Below the pieces are notes generated by a model. The model searched no databases and was not told the DNA's origin. It saw only the letters and a program-made list of their open reading frames with translations. Both the position numbers and the translations under genes were made by a program. Below are positions 15,514-23,814 of a stretch of 64,000 nucleotides of DNA, piece after piece. Source of the stretch: Bacteroides ilei (GTDB taxonomy: Bacteria; Bacteroidota; Bacteroidia; Bacteroidales; Bacteroidaceae); the NCBI RefSeq assembly GCF_900128495.1, contig NZ_LT635801.1, positions 3,496,946 through 3,560,945 of the forward strand. The letters are read 5' to 3'. Position 1 is the first letter of the stretch, and every line of letters starts with the position of its first letter.

Positions 15514-16464
15514 TTAGTTCCAGTTCAGCCGGTCCTGCAGTTGTTTCAAGGCTGTATTGTAGTCGTCTATGAGTTCACGCATAACTTCGTGCACGGGTTG
15601 CAGTTGTCTTACCAGCGATGCGGCTTGGCCGATTTCCAGTTCTCCGTCATGAATGTCTCCTTCAAAAATACCTTTCTTGGCTCTTCCTTTGCCGAGCAGT
15701 CCGCGTAGTTCATCGGCCGTGGCTCCGCGCTGTTCCGCTTCGGCTACCTGTTTGTAGAAGTCGTTTTTTACCAGCCGGGTGGGCGAAAGCTGTTTGAGGG
15801 TGAGTATGGTGTCTCCCTCATTCAGTCGCAGGCAACGGTCCTTGAATGTAAAGTGTGCCGAACTTTCCTGGGTGAGTGCAAAGCGTGTACCCATCTGTAC
15901 GCCGTCGGCTCCCAATACCTGTGCAGCCAGTATGCCTTCACCGGTAGCAATACCTCCTGCTGCAATGAGCGGAAGGGTGCAACTTTTCTTTATGGCCGGT
16001 ATCAGGCAGAAAGTGGTGGTTTCTTCCCGTCCGTTATGGCCGCCCGCTTCAAATCCTTCGGCTACGATGGCATCGACTCCGGCTTCTTCACATTTGGCGG
16101 CAAACCGGGTGGAAGAAACTACATGGGCTACGGTTATTCCGTTGTTATGCAGCCATTCGGTCCATGTTTTGGGATTTCCTGCAGATGTAAAGACTATCTT
16201 GACTCCTTCATCTACAATGATCTTCATGATGGTATCCATTTCGGGATACATGAGCGGTACGTTGACTCCGAAAGGTTTGTCGGTCGCTGCCTTGCATTTA
16301 CGTATATGTTCCTGTAAGGTCTCGGGATGCATGGATCCGGCTCCCAACAATCCCAGTCCGCCGGCATTACTTACGGCCGATGCCAGTCTCCATCCGCTGC
16401 ACCATACCATACCTCCTTGGATAATAGGGTATTTTATACCGAAAAGATGACATATTCTATTCAT
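15514..16464 (-). CDS. FMN-dependent NPD/FabK-like oxidoreductase
   Basis: 316 aa TIM-barrel flavoprotein. YPIIQGGMVWCSGWRLA at the N-terminus, EGFEAGGHNG (catalytic His, around residue 143), LIAAGGIATGEG and GADGVQMGTRFALTQES are the shared motifs of nitronate monooxygenase and enoyl-ACP reductase II (FabK). The arrangement near the N-terminus and AEGxEAGGHxG is closer to FabK, so a role in the last step of fatty-acid elongation is possible, but nitronate oxidation cannot be excluded by reading. It forms a pair with the 52-aa gene downstream and follows the radical SAM gene with a 56-bp gap. Confidence 0.85.
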   Translation of the reverse strand: MNRICHLFGIKYPIIQGGMVWCSGWRLASAVSNAGGLGLLGAGSMHPETLQEHIRKCKAATDKPFGVNVPLMYPEMDTIMKIIVDEGVKIVFTSAGNPKTWTEWLHNNGITVAHVVSSTRFAAKCEEAGVDAIVAEGFEAGGHNGREETTTFCLIPAIKKSCTLPLIAAGGIATGEGILAAQVLGADGVQMGTRFALTQESSAHFTFKDRCLRLNEGDTILTLKQLSPTRLVKNDFYKQVAEAEQRGATADELRGLLGKGRAKKGIFEGDIHDGELEIGQAASLVRQLQPVHEVMRELIDDYNTALKQLQDRLNWN

Positions 16465-16520
16465 GATTCAAAAGTTTTTCTACAAATTTACGGTTTTCTT
16501 CGGTATATCCAAATGATTTT

Positions 16521-18158
16521 TCAGGAGGTTGCCTTGAATATGGGGCGTGACTGCTGCGTTTCTGTCTCGAAACCGAACCAGTAGTCTGTTCCGTCCGTAT
16601 CGTTTCCCGGCAGCAGGCACAGTCGCAACCCTTCGTGATATTCACCGTATACGACATTCCATTCGGAGGGAGGGCCGACGTGTTTGGTACGTATGCGGTA
16701 AGCCGGCTGTTTTTTCAGTGACATTCCGGCTTCTATCCAAGCCAGTGTGACCGGCGTTTCGTATTGGGGATAGTTTTCCTTACAGAATTCGTATAAGATA
16801 ACGCCCCGGCGTTCCTGGCTCATAGGCTGGTCAATGACACCGATCTGTATCAGATGCTCCAGAAAACGGTGCAGGAAATCGGGTTGTTCCGTAATAAGCT
16901 TGTGGCTGATTCCTTTCCATATTGCAGTATTGTAGTAACCGTCGAGCAGTCTGGACAACTGACGGGCAGTCTGGAGCTCGTAGGGCGAAATTTCTCTTGT
17001 CTTCAGCACTTCATAGGGAGGAAAGGGGGAGTAGCAGATTCCCAGTTCATCTGCACGGTTTCTCATTTCCGTACCCGGAAGAAGCTTCAACGATTCCAGT
17101 TGGATTTCACCTGCATTGTATCCGGCCAGAATACGTACGTCTTCGAAAATCTCCTCCAGATGGTATAAGGGAAGTCCGGCTATCAGATCGGCATGTGTCT
17201 CTATATTGGGGAGGGAACAGAGATATTCCAGCCCTTCCAAAGCATCTTGCAGGTGTCCTTTTCTTTTACAGGCCGCCAGAACTTCTTCGTGCAGGCTCTG
17301 GATTCCGGCTTCCAGGTGCAATGAGCCTTTGGGCATTTTTTTCAGTTCCTCTTTCAGCTCGTCTGAAAGTAGTGCCGGATGTATTTCCAGATGGAAACGG
17401 ATTTCCGGATATTCCTTAAACAGGTCGAGAAGTTCTTTAGCGCGCCGGTTGTTGTAGTTGAATGTGCGGTCCAGCACCCGTATGTTACGGATGCCGTGTT
17501 GCCGGATAATGTCGATACGTTTTCTGATCATTCCGATCGGCAGATTACGTACCGGCTTTTCTCCGCCGCTTACACAGAAGGCACATGTGTTAAAACATCC
17601 GCGTGTCGTTTCGAGTTGGACGAACGGTTTGCTCCAGTTGAAGAACGGGCTGTTTTCAGGGGCTTCCAGCCGGTCGAAGTCCAGAACACGCGCCAGTCCG
17701 TTATCGTGATAGATTGCAGTGGCTGTATCCAGGAAACAGAGTCCCTTGACTTCATTCCATAGCCGCCGGTCATTCCAGCAGTTTATCCATCGGGCAAACG
17801 ATTCTTCACCTTCTCCCCTGAAAACACAGTCTACAAACCGGTTTGTTCTCAGAAATTCTTCATTATCGCCCAAAAATTCGGGTCCTCCCAGGGTTATGCA
17901 GCAGTCGGGTAACAGGGCTTTGACTCTTGCCAGTATGTGCAGGAGGATTTCATGGTTGAACAGCCAGCAGGTGGCGGCAATGATGTCGGGATGCAGGCGA
18001 TAGATTCCACTTGCCGTTGTACCCGGATTTTCGTTGATGGTAGCCGACACTATCTGCCATCTGATGTCAGGGTTGTCTGCTATCTGTGCCTGTAGGGCCG
18101 GCAGTGCCAATGAGGAGTGGGCGTATGAACTGTTTAGGTCGAGCCAGACTATATTCAT
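16521..18158 (-). CDS. B12-binding radical SAM protein (DUF4080-type)
   Basis: 545 aa. It has an N-terminal B12-binding-like Rossmann domain (residues 1-130; MNIVWLDLNSSYAHSSLALP) and a radical SAM core with the 4Fe-4S motif CFNTCAFC (about residues 187-194). TTRG lies just before the cluster and EAGIQSL and HADLIAGLP further on. The C-terminal region (about 360-545) fits DUF4080. Such enzymes start radical chemistry with SAM and usually a cobalamin cofactor. The substrate is unknown. No maturase or peptide substrate gene is adjacent. Confidence 0.85.
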   Translation of the reverse strand: MNIVWLDLNSSYAHSSLALPALQAQIADNPDIRWQIVSATINENPGTTASGIYRLHPDIIAATCWLFNHEILLHILARVKALLPDCCITLGGPEFLGDNEEFLRTNRFVDCVFRGEGEESFARWINCWNDRRLWNEVKGLCFLDTATAIYHDNGLARVLDFDRLEAPENSPFFNWSKPFVQLETTRGCFNTCAFCVSGGEKPVRNLPIGMIRKRIDIIRQHGIRNIRVLDRTFNYNNRRAKELLDLFKEYPEIRFHLEIHPALLSDELKEELKKMPKGSLHLEAGIQSLHEEVLAACKRKGHLQDALEGLEYLCSLPNIETHADLIAGLPLYHLEEIFEDVRILAGYNAGEIQLESLKLLPGTEMRNRADELGICYSPFPPYEVLKTREISPYELQTARQLSRLLDGYYNTAIWKGISHKLITEQPDFLHRFLEHLIQIGVIDQPMSQERRGVILYEFCKENYPQYETPVTLAWIEAGMSLKKQPAYRIRTKHVGPPSEWNVVYGEYHEGLRLCLLPGNDTDGTDYWFGFETETQQSRPIFKATS

Positions 18159-18216
18159 GGATCTTTATATAGGTTGATTATATATTTTATGACGAGGGCA
18201 AGACAGTTAAAAGTAA

Positions 18217-18287
18217 GGCGAAGAACTTTGCACACACAGAATGTAGACAAAATTCTTCGCCTCCCGGGAATAACGGTTATCCGTTAT
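18217..18287 (-). terminator. Hairpins downstream of prs
   Basis: GGCGAAGAA (18217-18225) pairs with TTCTTCGCC (18253-18261). A second small palindrome, ATAACGG-TTAT-CCGTTAT, lies at 18270-18287. On the minus strand both follow the prs stop, and TTTTAAC follows the larger stem. Confidence 0.6.
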
Positions 18288-18304
18288 CCTATATCCTTTG
18301 ATTG

Positions 18305-19246
18305 TTAAGGGATCAGATACTGTGAACTGATAGATTCGTTATTCATGACGCGGCGTATCGTTTCGGCAAACATGTCGGCGATGGAAAGTTGTTTCACTTT
18401 GGCGCAACGGTTTGAATAAGGAATACTGTCGGTAAATACAATTTCTTCCAATTGTGAGTTCTGGACACGTTCTGATGCCGGTCCGGACATTACGCAGTGT
18501 GAAGCAATGGCACGTATGGATTTGGCACCGGCCTCTTTCATGATATCGGCAGCTTTGGTAATGGTACCGGCTGTATCGACCATATCGTCAATCAGGACAA
18601 CATTCTTGTCTTTAACGTCACCAATAATTTGCATGGAAGCCACTACATTGGCTTTTTCACGTGTCTTGTGGCAAAGAACCAAAGGCACATCCAGGTACTT
18701 GGCATAAGTACTTGCACGTTTTGAACCGCCTACGTCAGGAGTTGCGATGACCAAGTTGTCCAGATGTAAAGCCTGGATATAGGGTGCGAAAATAGTAGAT
18801 GCATACAAGTGGTCGACAGGGATGTCGAAGAATCCCTGAATCTGGTCGGCGTGCAGATCCATTGTAATCAGACGGTCAATTCCGGCTACACTCAGCATGT
18901 CGGCTACCAGCTTGGCACCGATAGAAACACGTGGCTTGTCTTTACGGTCCTGACGAGCCCATCCGAAGTAAGGGACAACAGCGATGATGCTCTTTGCCGA
19001 AGCGCGTTTGGCTGCATCGATCATCAGTAGAAGTTCCATCAGATTGTCGGAATTGGGGAATGTAGACTGTACAAGAAATACATGCTGTCCACGGATGGAT
19101 TCTTCATAGGATACAGAAAATTCACCGTCGGCAAAATGAGTGATGTTCATATTACCTAGTGGACAACCCAAACTGGTACATATTTTCTCTGCAAGGTATC
19201 TAGAGTTAGTACCCGAGAATACTTTAAATGGTGATGTTTTGCTCAT
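18305..19246 (-). CDS. prs: Ribose-phosphate pyrophosphokinase (PRPP synthase)
   Basis: 313 aa, full length for the family. It makes PRPP from ribose 5-phosphate and ATP for nucleotide, His, Trp and NAD synthesis. Seen: FADGEFSVSYEESIRGQHVFLVQS near the N-terminus, the PRPP signature RLITMDLHADQIQGFFDIPV, ATPDVGGSKRA and the ribose-phosphate loop VVLIDDMVDTAGTI. The start is ATG 19246. A -7 promoter box lies 33-40 bases upstream. It is a single-gene unit. Confidence 0.97.
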   Translation of the reverse strand: MSKTSPFKVFSGTNSRYLAEKICTSLGCPLGNMNITHFADGEFSVSYEESIRGQHVFLVQSTFPNSDNLMELLLMIDAAKRASAKSIIAVVPYFGWARQDRKDKPRVSIGAKLVADMLSVAGIDRLITMDLHADQIQGFFDIPVDHLYASTIFAPYIQALHLDNLVIATPDVGGSKRASTYAKYLDVPLVLCHKTREKANVVASMQIIGDVKDKNVVLIDDMVDTAGTITKAADIMKEAGAKSIRAIASHCVMSGPASERVQNSQLEEIVFTDSIPYSNRCAKVKQLSIADMFAETIRRVMNNESISSQYLIP

Positions 19247-19278
19247 TGTAAAATAGATATATTGCCTTAAATTGTCTG

Positions 19279-19286
19279 CAAAGTTA
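19279..19286 (-). promoter_or_regulatory. prs promoter -7 box
   Basis: On the minus strand TAACTTTG, a match to the Bacteroides TAnnTTTG consensus, 33 bp from the prs ATG. A clear TTTG -33 element is not obvious. Confidence 0.55.
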
Positions 19287-19326
19287 GTCCATTTCTTTCA
19301 GTCAGCCAATGAAATGACCGAAAACT

Positions 19327-19935
19327 TTAATCCACAAGTTTTTTTAGCTTTCTGAAATATTCGATCAGATTCTTGTAATTGTAGTCAAAATCAGGATTGA
19401 ATTTGCTCCAGAGACCTCCCAGAACAGCGGCTCCGCCAAATCCGTAGTCTTTGACCTGCAGGATGTTATTTTCATCGATACCCCCCAATGCGATGACATG
19501 CTTGTCAATGATTCCGCTTTTGGCGGCGGTACGGATCTGTTCAGGGGTAAAGGCCGCATGGTATCCTTCTTTGGAAATGCTGTCGAATATGGGGCTCAGG
19601 AATACATAGTCCGATTTCGGCTTCTTTTCCTGTACCTCCTCCAGTGTATGGCAGGATGCGCTGATGTGTCCCGAATAGTTCTCGGGTGCAACAGGATTCC
19701 GGCTGTTCAGGTGTATTCCTTTCAGTTTATATTCTTCCTTCAGGTAGAAGTGTCCGTGTACAACAATCCGTTTCCGGTATTTTTCCGGAATCAGTGTAAG
19801 CAGGCGTTCCGCATAGACAGGTGCCGTATTCGGCTTGCGCAGATGCAGGATGTCCAGCCCTTCGTCAAAAAGGGTGGTTATTATCTTGTCTTCTTCTACG
19901 AAATAGGTAGGTGTCGTTATTACTATCAGTTTCAT
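19327..19935 (-). CDS. ThiE/TenI-like thiamine phosphate synthase family protein
   Basis: 202 aa TIM barrel. Motifs of the ThiE/TenI family: LHLRKPN near residue 33, IHLNSRN (residues 75-81), ISASCHTLEEV, DYVFLSPIFDSISKEGYH and HVIALGGID. ThiE condenses the thiazole and pyrimidine phosphates in thiamine synthesis. TenI is a close relative that aromatises the thiazole, or is used in salvage. No other thi genes are near and the pyrophosphate-loop signature is not clear, so the narrower assignment is open. It is a single gene between prs and the acyltransferase. Confidence 0.8.
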   Translation of the reverse strand: MKLIVITTPTYFVEEDKIITTLFDEGLDILHLRKPNTAPVYAERLLTLIPEKYRKRIVVHGHFYLKEEYKLKGIHLNSRNPVAPENYSGHISASCHTLEEVQEKKPKSDYVFLSPIFDSISKEGYHAAFTPEQIRTAAKSGIIDKHVIALGGIDENNILQVKDYGFGGAAVLGGLWSKFNPDFDYNYKNLIEYFRKLKKLVD

Positions 19936-20024
19936 TTATCTGCAATTGTAGAACAAAGGTAGTAACATGTTTGTAATATTCCTAAATTTAGGCAATCATT
20001 TTTCTGGAATACGGTGTAACCGGG

Positions 20025-20972
20025 TTATCGGTGCCCGTCAGTATCTGCCGCTTCAGTTTTTTCTTGTTGTAATGTCAGGTATTCTTCATAAGTCCTTTTC
20101 CAACGGTTGTGGGTCCATAGCCAGTAGGCTGGCTGGCTGTTGATACATTCTTCCAGAATCCTGAAATACATGTCGGTAACTTCGAAGTCGGGATACTGTT
20201 TGATGTCCTTGACCATGCGTGAGAGTCTGCATGTGTAGTGACCGCGTTTTATTCTTCTTACATCACCGAAAAAGATGAGGGCATCCACTTGCTTCCCGAT
20301 CTTTTCCGTCCCGGTAAAGACAGGAGTTTTCCGGTGGAGGAAGTTGCACCAGTGATGGGTGCTGCTCCATTTGGGGGCTTGGTCGGAAATGAATCCGATG
20401 ATTACCTTCTGTCCGCTCCTTTTCCAGTTGATGATGTATCGCAGCGTTTCTTTCATCGGGATGTTGTATCCTTCTCCTTTACTTCTGATCTTGAGCATCA
20501 GTCGGTCAAAGGCTTTGTTTGAGAGCGGGTGATAGATCTGTCCGCAAACGGTATTGCTGCTCACTTCATGGATGCGGATACCGAGTGAAGAGATCCACTC
20601 CCAGTTACAGTAATGTCCCAGGTAGACAAAGGCAAACTGCTTGTTCTCGTTTTCCATAGCCTGGATCATTTCGGCCACTCCTTCAAACTGCATGCGTTTC
20701 CTCAGGTTGGCGTTCGAAATGGTCATCAGCTTGACCGTTTCTACCATATAGTCGCACAGAAAACCATAGAACCGTTTTTCTATATCACGTAATTCTTCGG
20801 TAGTCTTGTCGGGAAAAGATTGTCTTAGGTTTTTATGTACAATTTCTTTCCGGTATCCTACCAGGTGATAGAGTATAAGATAAAGTACATCCGAAATCCT
20901 GTATAGTATCCAGAACGGAAGCAGCGAGAGCAGGTAACAGAGTCCGGAAAGAATATGATAAAGAATTTTCAT
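20025..20972 (-). CDS. Lysophospholipid/lipid A acyltransferase (LpxL/HtrB family)
   Basis: 315 aa with an N-terminal membrane segment (MKILYHILSGLCYLLSLLPF). The HX4-5(D/E) catalytic motif appears as YLGHYCNWEW (around residues 117-126). It resembles LpxL/LpxM acyltransferases, which add a secondary fatty acid to lipid A at the inner-membrane inner face. Bacteroides lipid A is underacylated, so substrate and position are uncertain. An ornithine-lipid or aminolipid acyltransferase is an alternative. It is a single-gene unit with its own promoter. Confidence 0.85.
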   Translation of the reverse strand: MKILYHILSGLCYLLSLLPFWILYRISDVLYLILYHLVGYRKEIVHKNLRQSFPDKTTEELRDIEKRFYGFLCDYMVETVKLMTISNANLRKRMQFEGVAEMIQAMENENKQFAFVYLGHYCNWEWISSLGIRIHEVSSNTVCGQIYHPLSNKAFDRLMLKIRSKGEGYNIPMKETLRYIINWKRSGQKVIIGFISDQAPKWSSTHHWCNFLHRKTPVFTGTEKIGKQVDALIFFGDVRRIKRGHYTCRLSRMVKDIKQYPDFEVTDMYFRILEECINSQPAYWLWTHNRWKRTYEEYLTLQQEKTEAADTDGHR

Positions 20973-21007
20973 ATATGTTTATGAACTTGGTTGTCGATAA
21001 TTGGTGG

Positions 21008-21038
21008 CAAAGGTATAGTTTCTATGGCAAATGTCAAA
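21008..21038 (-). promoter_or_regulatory. Promoter of the acyltransferase gene
   Basis: The minus-strand -7 box TACCTTTG (21008-21015) and a TTTG (21035-21038) at a 19-nt spacing match both elements of the Bacteroides consensus. It is 36 bp from the ATG. Confidence 0.65.
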
Positions 21039-21060
21039 AAGATAATGTGCAGAAACGACA

Positions 21061-21112
21061 AAAAAACGGAGGCAAGCAACTTGTTGACAGGGTGTTGCTT
21101 GCCTCCGTTTTT
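21061..21112. terminator. Perfect-stem terminator after the ECF sigma operon
   Basis: ACGGAGGCAAGCAAC (21066-21080) and GTTGCTTGCCTCCGT (21094-21108) form a perfect 15-bp stem flanked by an A-run on the left and a T-run on the right, so it works on both strands. On the minus strand it follows the Spy-like gene. Confidence 0.9.
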
Positions 21113-21117
21113 TTTGT

Positions 21118-21552
21118 TCATTTCTTTTTCTGCGGCTTCAACAGTTCGCGGTGGAATCTCATTTCAGCACGTTGGATATCGTATATTTTTTTTGCCGGCA
21201 GGATCTTCTTGAATTTCCGTACATATTCCAGATCCAGCTGGTCGGCCGTAATCCGTGACTGGATGACAGCCTCTACGATGTCATTATACTCCTTGTCGCT
21301 CAGGTTAGCTTCTTTCCCTTTGCGGATTTTCCGCCAGGCCTCTTTGTTGCATTGGCTTTTCTTGTCCTGTAGTTCGAAGTAGAGCGGGAAAAACTGTTTG
21401 GCTTCCTGACTGGTCAGATTCGCTTTTTCTGTCAGAAAAGCTTCCTGACGCGCCCTGAATTCCTCTCTGCTCAGTTTCTTTTGCGCGTATAGGCTGACCG
21501 ATGCACACAGAAGCAATATCAGGATATACGCCTGTTTCTTTATTGGTTTCAT
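21118..21552 (-). CDS. Periplasmic Spy/CpxP-like protein
   Basis: 144 aa with a signal peptide (MKPIKKQAYILILLLCASVSLYAQ). The mature part is highly charged and helical. LTSQEAKQFFPLYFELQDK and LSDKEYNDIVEAVIQ recall the LTxxQ repeats of Spy/CpxP chaperones and periplasmic adaptor proteins. It is the last gene of a sigma-factor operon, 9 bp after the membrane protein gene. Working with the ECF sigma in an envelope-stress response is plausible but not shown. Confidence 0.7.
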   Translation of the reverse strand: MKPIKKQAYILILLLCASVSLYAQKKLSREEFRARQEAFLTEKANLTSQEAKQFFPLYFELQDKKSQCNKEAWRKIRKGKEANLSDKEYNDIVEAVIQSRITADQLDLEYVRKFKKILPAKKIYDIQRAEMRFHRELLKPQKKK

Positions 21553-21561
21553 ACATGAATG

Positions 21562-21939
21562 TTAATTATAGATAGACGGTGTCGCATCTGTCAGGTATTG
21601 ATAGAGTTCATAATCGTCCATCATGGTTTGGTTTACGATAGGGTCAAGCACTTCATCCGGCAGTTCGGATATGTTTTCAGCCTGTGGTACCGAGGGGTCC
21701 TGTACCGACGGTTTCCGGTCTGTAATGACACGTACGGTGAACATCAGTCCTACAAACATGGCAGCCATGTAGATCCATGGCTTTACACGGTTCCACATAG
21801 AGATATGAGGAGTTTCCGGAACTTCTTTTTCAGGAAGACGTTCCATCAGGTTGTCAGCAAAACCGGAGAAATATCCTTCGGGTACCCGATACGGATTTTT
21901 CTTTCCGTATTTCTTTAATAATTCGTTTTCTTCCTTCAT
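21562..21939 (-). CDS. Single-pass membrane protein, candidate anti-sigma factor
   Basis: 125 aa with one hydrophobic segment (PWIYMAAMFVGLMFTVRVI, residues 54-72), preceded by a cytoplasmic-type acidic/basic N-terminal region and followed by an acidic tail. It is encoded 52 bp after an ECF sigma gene. The size, topology and place are those of an anti-sigma factor, but no zinc or HxxxCxxC motif is seen, so this remains an inference from context. Confidence 0.6.
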   Translation of the reverse strand: MKEENELLKKYGKKNPYRVPEGYFSGFADNLMERLPEKEVPETPHISMWNRVKPWIYMAAMFVGLMFTVRVITDRKPSVQDPSVPQAENISELPDEVLDPIVNQTMMDDYELYQYLTDATPSIYN

Positions 21940-21991
21940 ATTCGTTATCCTCCTTTGTTGTACTCTTTAGATATTTATTTGTGTAAAAGGT

Positions 21992-22543
21992 TTAATCGTT
22001 TGTCTTTAAAAAATCCTGGATTTTTTTTACTGCGTGGTGGTATGAAGCTTTCAGGGCTCCTACACTTGTACCCAGAATTTCAGACATGTCCTCATATTTC
22101 ATTTCCTGAAAATATTTCAGGTTGAATACCATACGTTGTTTTTCGGGCAAAGTCTGTATTGCCTTTTCAAACAGCAGCTGCGTTTCGTCTCCGTCAAAAT
22201 AGGGGTCACTTTCCAGTTTGTTTACCATGTTGGTCTCTGCGTCTTCAAGTGACATCTGGTTCTGCGCCCGTTGTTTGTTCAGGAAGTTGAGACATTCGTT
22301 CAAGGCTATCCGGTACAGCCATGTTGACATTTTTGCGTCACCACGGAAATATTCCAGATTACTCCATGCCTTGATGAAAGTATTCTGCAGCAGATCGTTT
22401 GCGTCTTCGTGCGACAACACCATCCGCCTGATCTGCCAATACAGCTGTTCGCTGTATTCCTTGACCACTTCACCGAAAGCTTTCCTTTGCAGTGAAGGGT
22501 CTTGCAGTTGTTCTATTATCTCTTCTTCATTATATTTGCTCAT
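21992..22543 (-). CDS. RNA polymerase ECF-type sigma factor
   Basis: 183 aa. Region 2 is at residues 22-90 (DANDLLQNTFIKAWSNLEYF, then TWLYRIALNECLNFL) and region 4 at about 128-180 (LPEKQRMVFNLKYFQEMKYE, then GTSVGALKASYHHAVKKI). It directs RNA polymerase to a specific promoter set. Sigma, membrane protein and Spy-like genes form one operon ending at the 21066-21108 terminator, which suggests envelope-stress control. The regulon is unknown. Confidence 0.92.
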   Translation of the reverse strand: MSKYNEEEIIEQLQDPSLQRKAFGEVVKEYSEQLYWQIRRMVLSHEDANDLLQNTFIKAWSNLEYFRGDAKMSTWLYRIALNECLNFLNKQRAQNQMSLEDAETNMVNKLESDPYFDGDETQLLFEKAIQTLPEKQRMVFNLKYFQEMKYEDMSEILGTSVGALKASYHHAVKKIQDFLKTND

Positions 22544-22598
22544 GGTCAGATTCCTGTTCGTTGTGTTAGATGCCTGTACTTTTGGGGGGTTAACTTCA

Positions 22599-23534
22599 TT
22601 AGCCTTCTTTAACAGACGGCTGAATTGTAAGTTGCAGATTTTCTTGTGCCAGGACCGTATTCGGGAAGATGGCCCGGGCTTCTTCCAGCAGTTGGTCTTC
22701 GTTGTCGTACCGTGCCGAAAAATGTCCGATTACCAGTTTCTTTACCTTTGCGTCTCTTGCTATGCAGGCTGCCTGGCGGGCTGTAGTATGTAATGTCTGT
22801 CTGGCACGGGTCAGTTCCGTCTCGGCAAATGTAGCTTCGTGGAACAACAGGTCCACCCCTTCTATCTGTTCGGTTATCCGGGGCAGGTAGACGGTATCCG
22901 AGCAATAGGCGTAGGAACGTGGTGGGTCTGAAGGAGTGGTGAGCCGTGAGTTCGGTATCACTTCTCCTTCCTCCGTAACGAAATCCTCGCCGTTCTTGAT
23001 GCGGTTGAGCAGGCAGACTGGTACTTTATAGAAATCGGTCATGTCTCTCTTGATATGGTTCGGGGTCGGTTTTTCACAGAACAGAAAACCGCAGGTCGGC
23101 ACCCGGTGGCGCAAAGGAATGGTTTCTACGCTGACGGAACGGTCGTCATAGATAATGGCCTTTTCGCTAGGATTGATAGGGTGGAATATCACTTTATAAG
23201 ACATGCCCTGGCAGAAGAAGTCAATCTGTGGGGTAAGGAGACGTTCGAGTTCAGGATGACAATGGATATGCAGGTCGGCCGTGCGTTCCAGCATGCCGAA
23301 TGTAGAGATCAGTCCTATCAGGCCGAAGCAATGGTCGCCGTGAAGGTGAGAGATGAAGATATGGTTCAACCGGCTGAATTTTAACCGTGAACGTCTCAGC
23401 TGTACCTGTGTACCTTCGCCGCAGTCTATCATAAACAGCTTCTCCCGTATGTTTACTACTTGCGATGTAGCCTGATGTCGGGTTGTAGGCAGAGCCGAAC
23501 CGCATCCTAGTATGTTGACTTCGAACTTTTCCAT
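22599..23534 (-). CDS. rnz: Ribonuclease Z (tRNA 3' endonuclease)
   Basis: 311 aa metallo-beta-lactamase-fold enzyme that cuts pre-tRNA after the discriminator base. Seen: HQATSQVVN, HLHGDH (around residues 62-67, metal-binding), LPRITEQIEGVDLLFHEATF and GHFSARY (late metal ligands). The first 10 residues (EVNILGCGSALPT) match RNase Z. It starts at ATG 23534 and is a single gene on the island's left flank. Confidence 0.93.
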   Translation of the reverse strand: MEKFEVNILGCGSALPTTRHQATSQVVNIREKLFMIDCGEGTQVQLRRSRLKFSRLNHIFISHLHGDHCFGLIGLISTFGMLERTADLHIHCHPELERLLTPQIDFFCQGMSYKVIFHPINPSEKAIIYDDRSVSVETIPLRHRVPTCGFLFCEKPTPNHIKRDMTDFYKVPVCLLNRIKNGEDFVTEEGEVIPNSRLTTPSDPPRSYAYCSDTVYLPRITEQIEGVDLLFHEATFAETELTRARQTLHTTARQAACIARDAKVKKLVIGHFSARYDNEDQLLEEARAIFPNTVLAQENLQLTIQPSVKEG

Positions 23535-23814
23535 GTGTACAAACTTACGGAAAATATCTGGAATATCCGCCGAATTGCAGCAGATTAACGCAACAGGATT
23601 TGATAATTAGGGAGTTAGAAGAAAAACGCAGAAGTTGGGCAGACAATTGAAAACCGTCTTAAAGCAGATTAAAGCAAAAGAACGGTTTCCTAATCATTAC
23701 CCGATGAAAGTGCAGATTTAACAGTCCTTGTTTCATTTTGCGGCGTTCTGCGCAGCTTTGCTTATCAATAGGTAACTCGTTGATTTATAGTTTTGCAACC
23801 AAAAAGAAACGAGT
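23535..23814. other. Left flank of the island, gene-free
   Basis: 280 bp with no gene. It holds three GCAGATT(T)AA-like copies (near 23580, 23663 and 23711), possible recombinase arm-type sites; a 24-nt stretch (23545-23568) that recurs with 3 mismatches at 32102-32125; and, just before the integrase, TAGTTTTG (23788-23795), a -7-like box that together with the next C fits nTAnnTTTGC. The left end of the mobile region is probably here. Confidence 0.35.
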
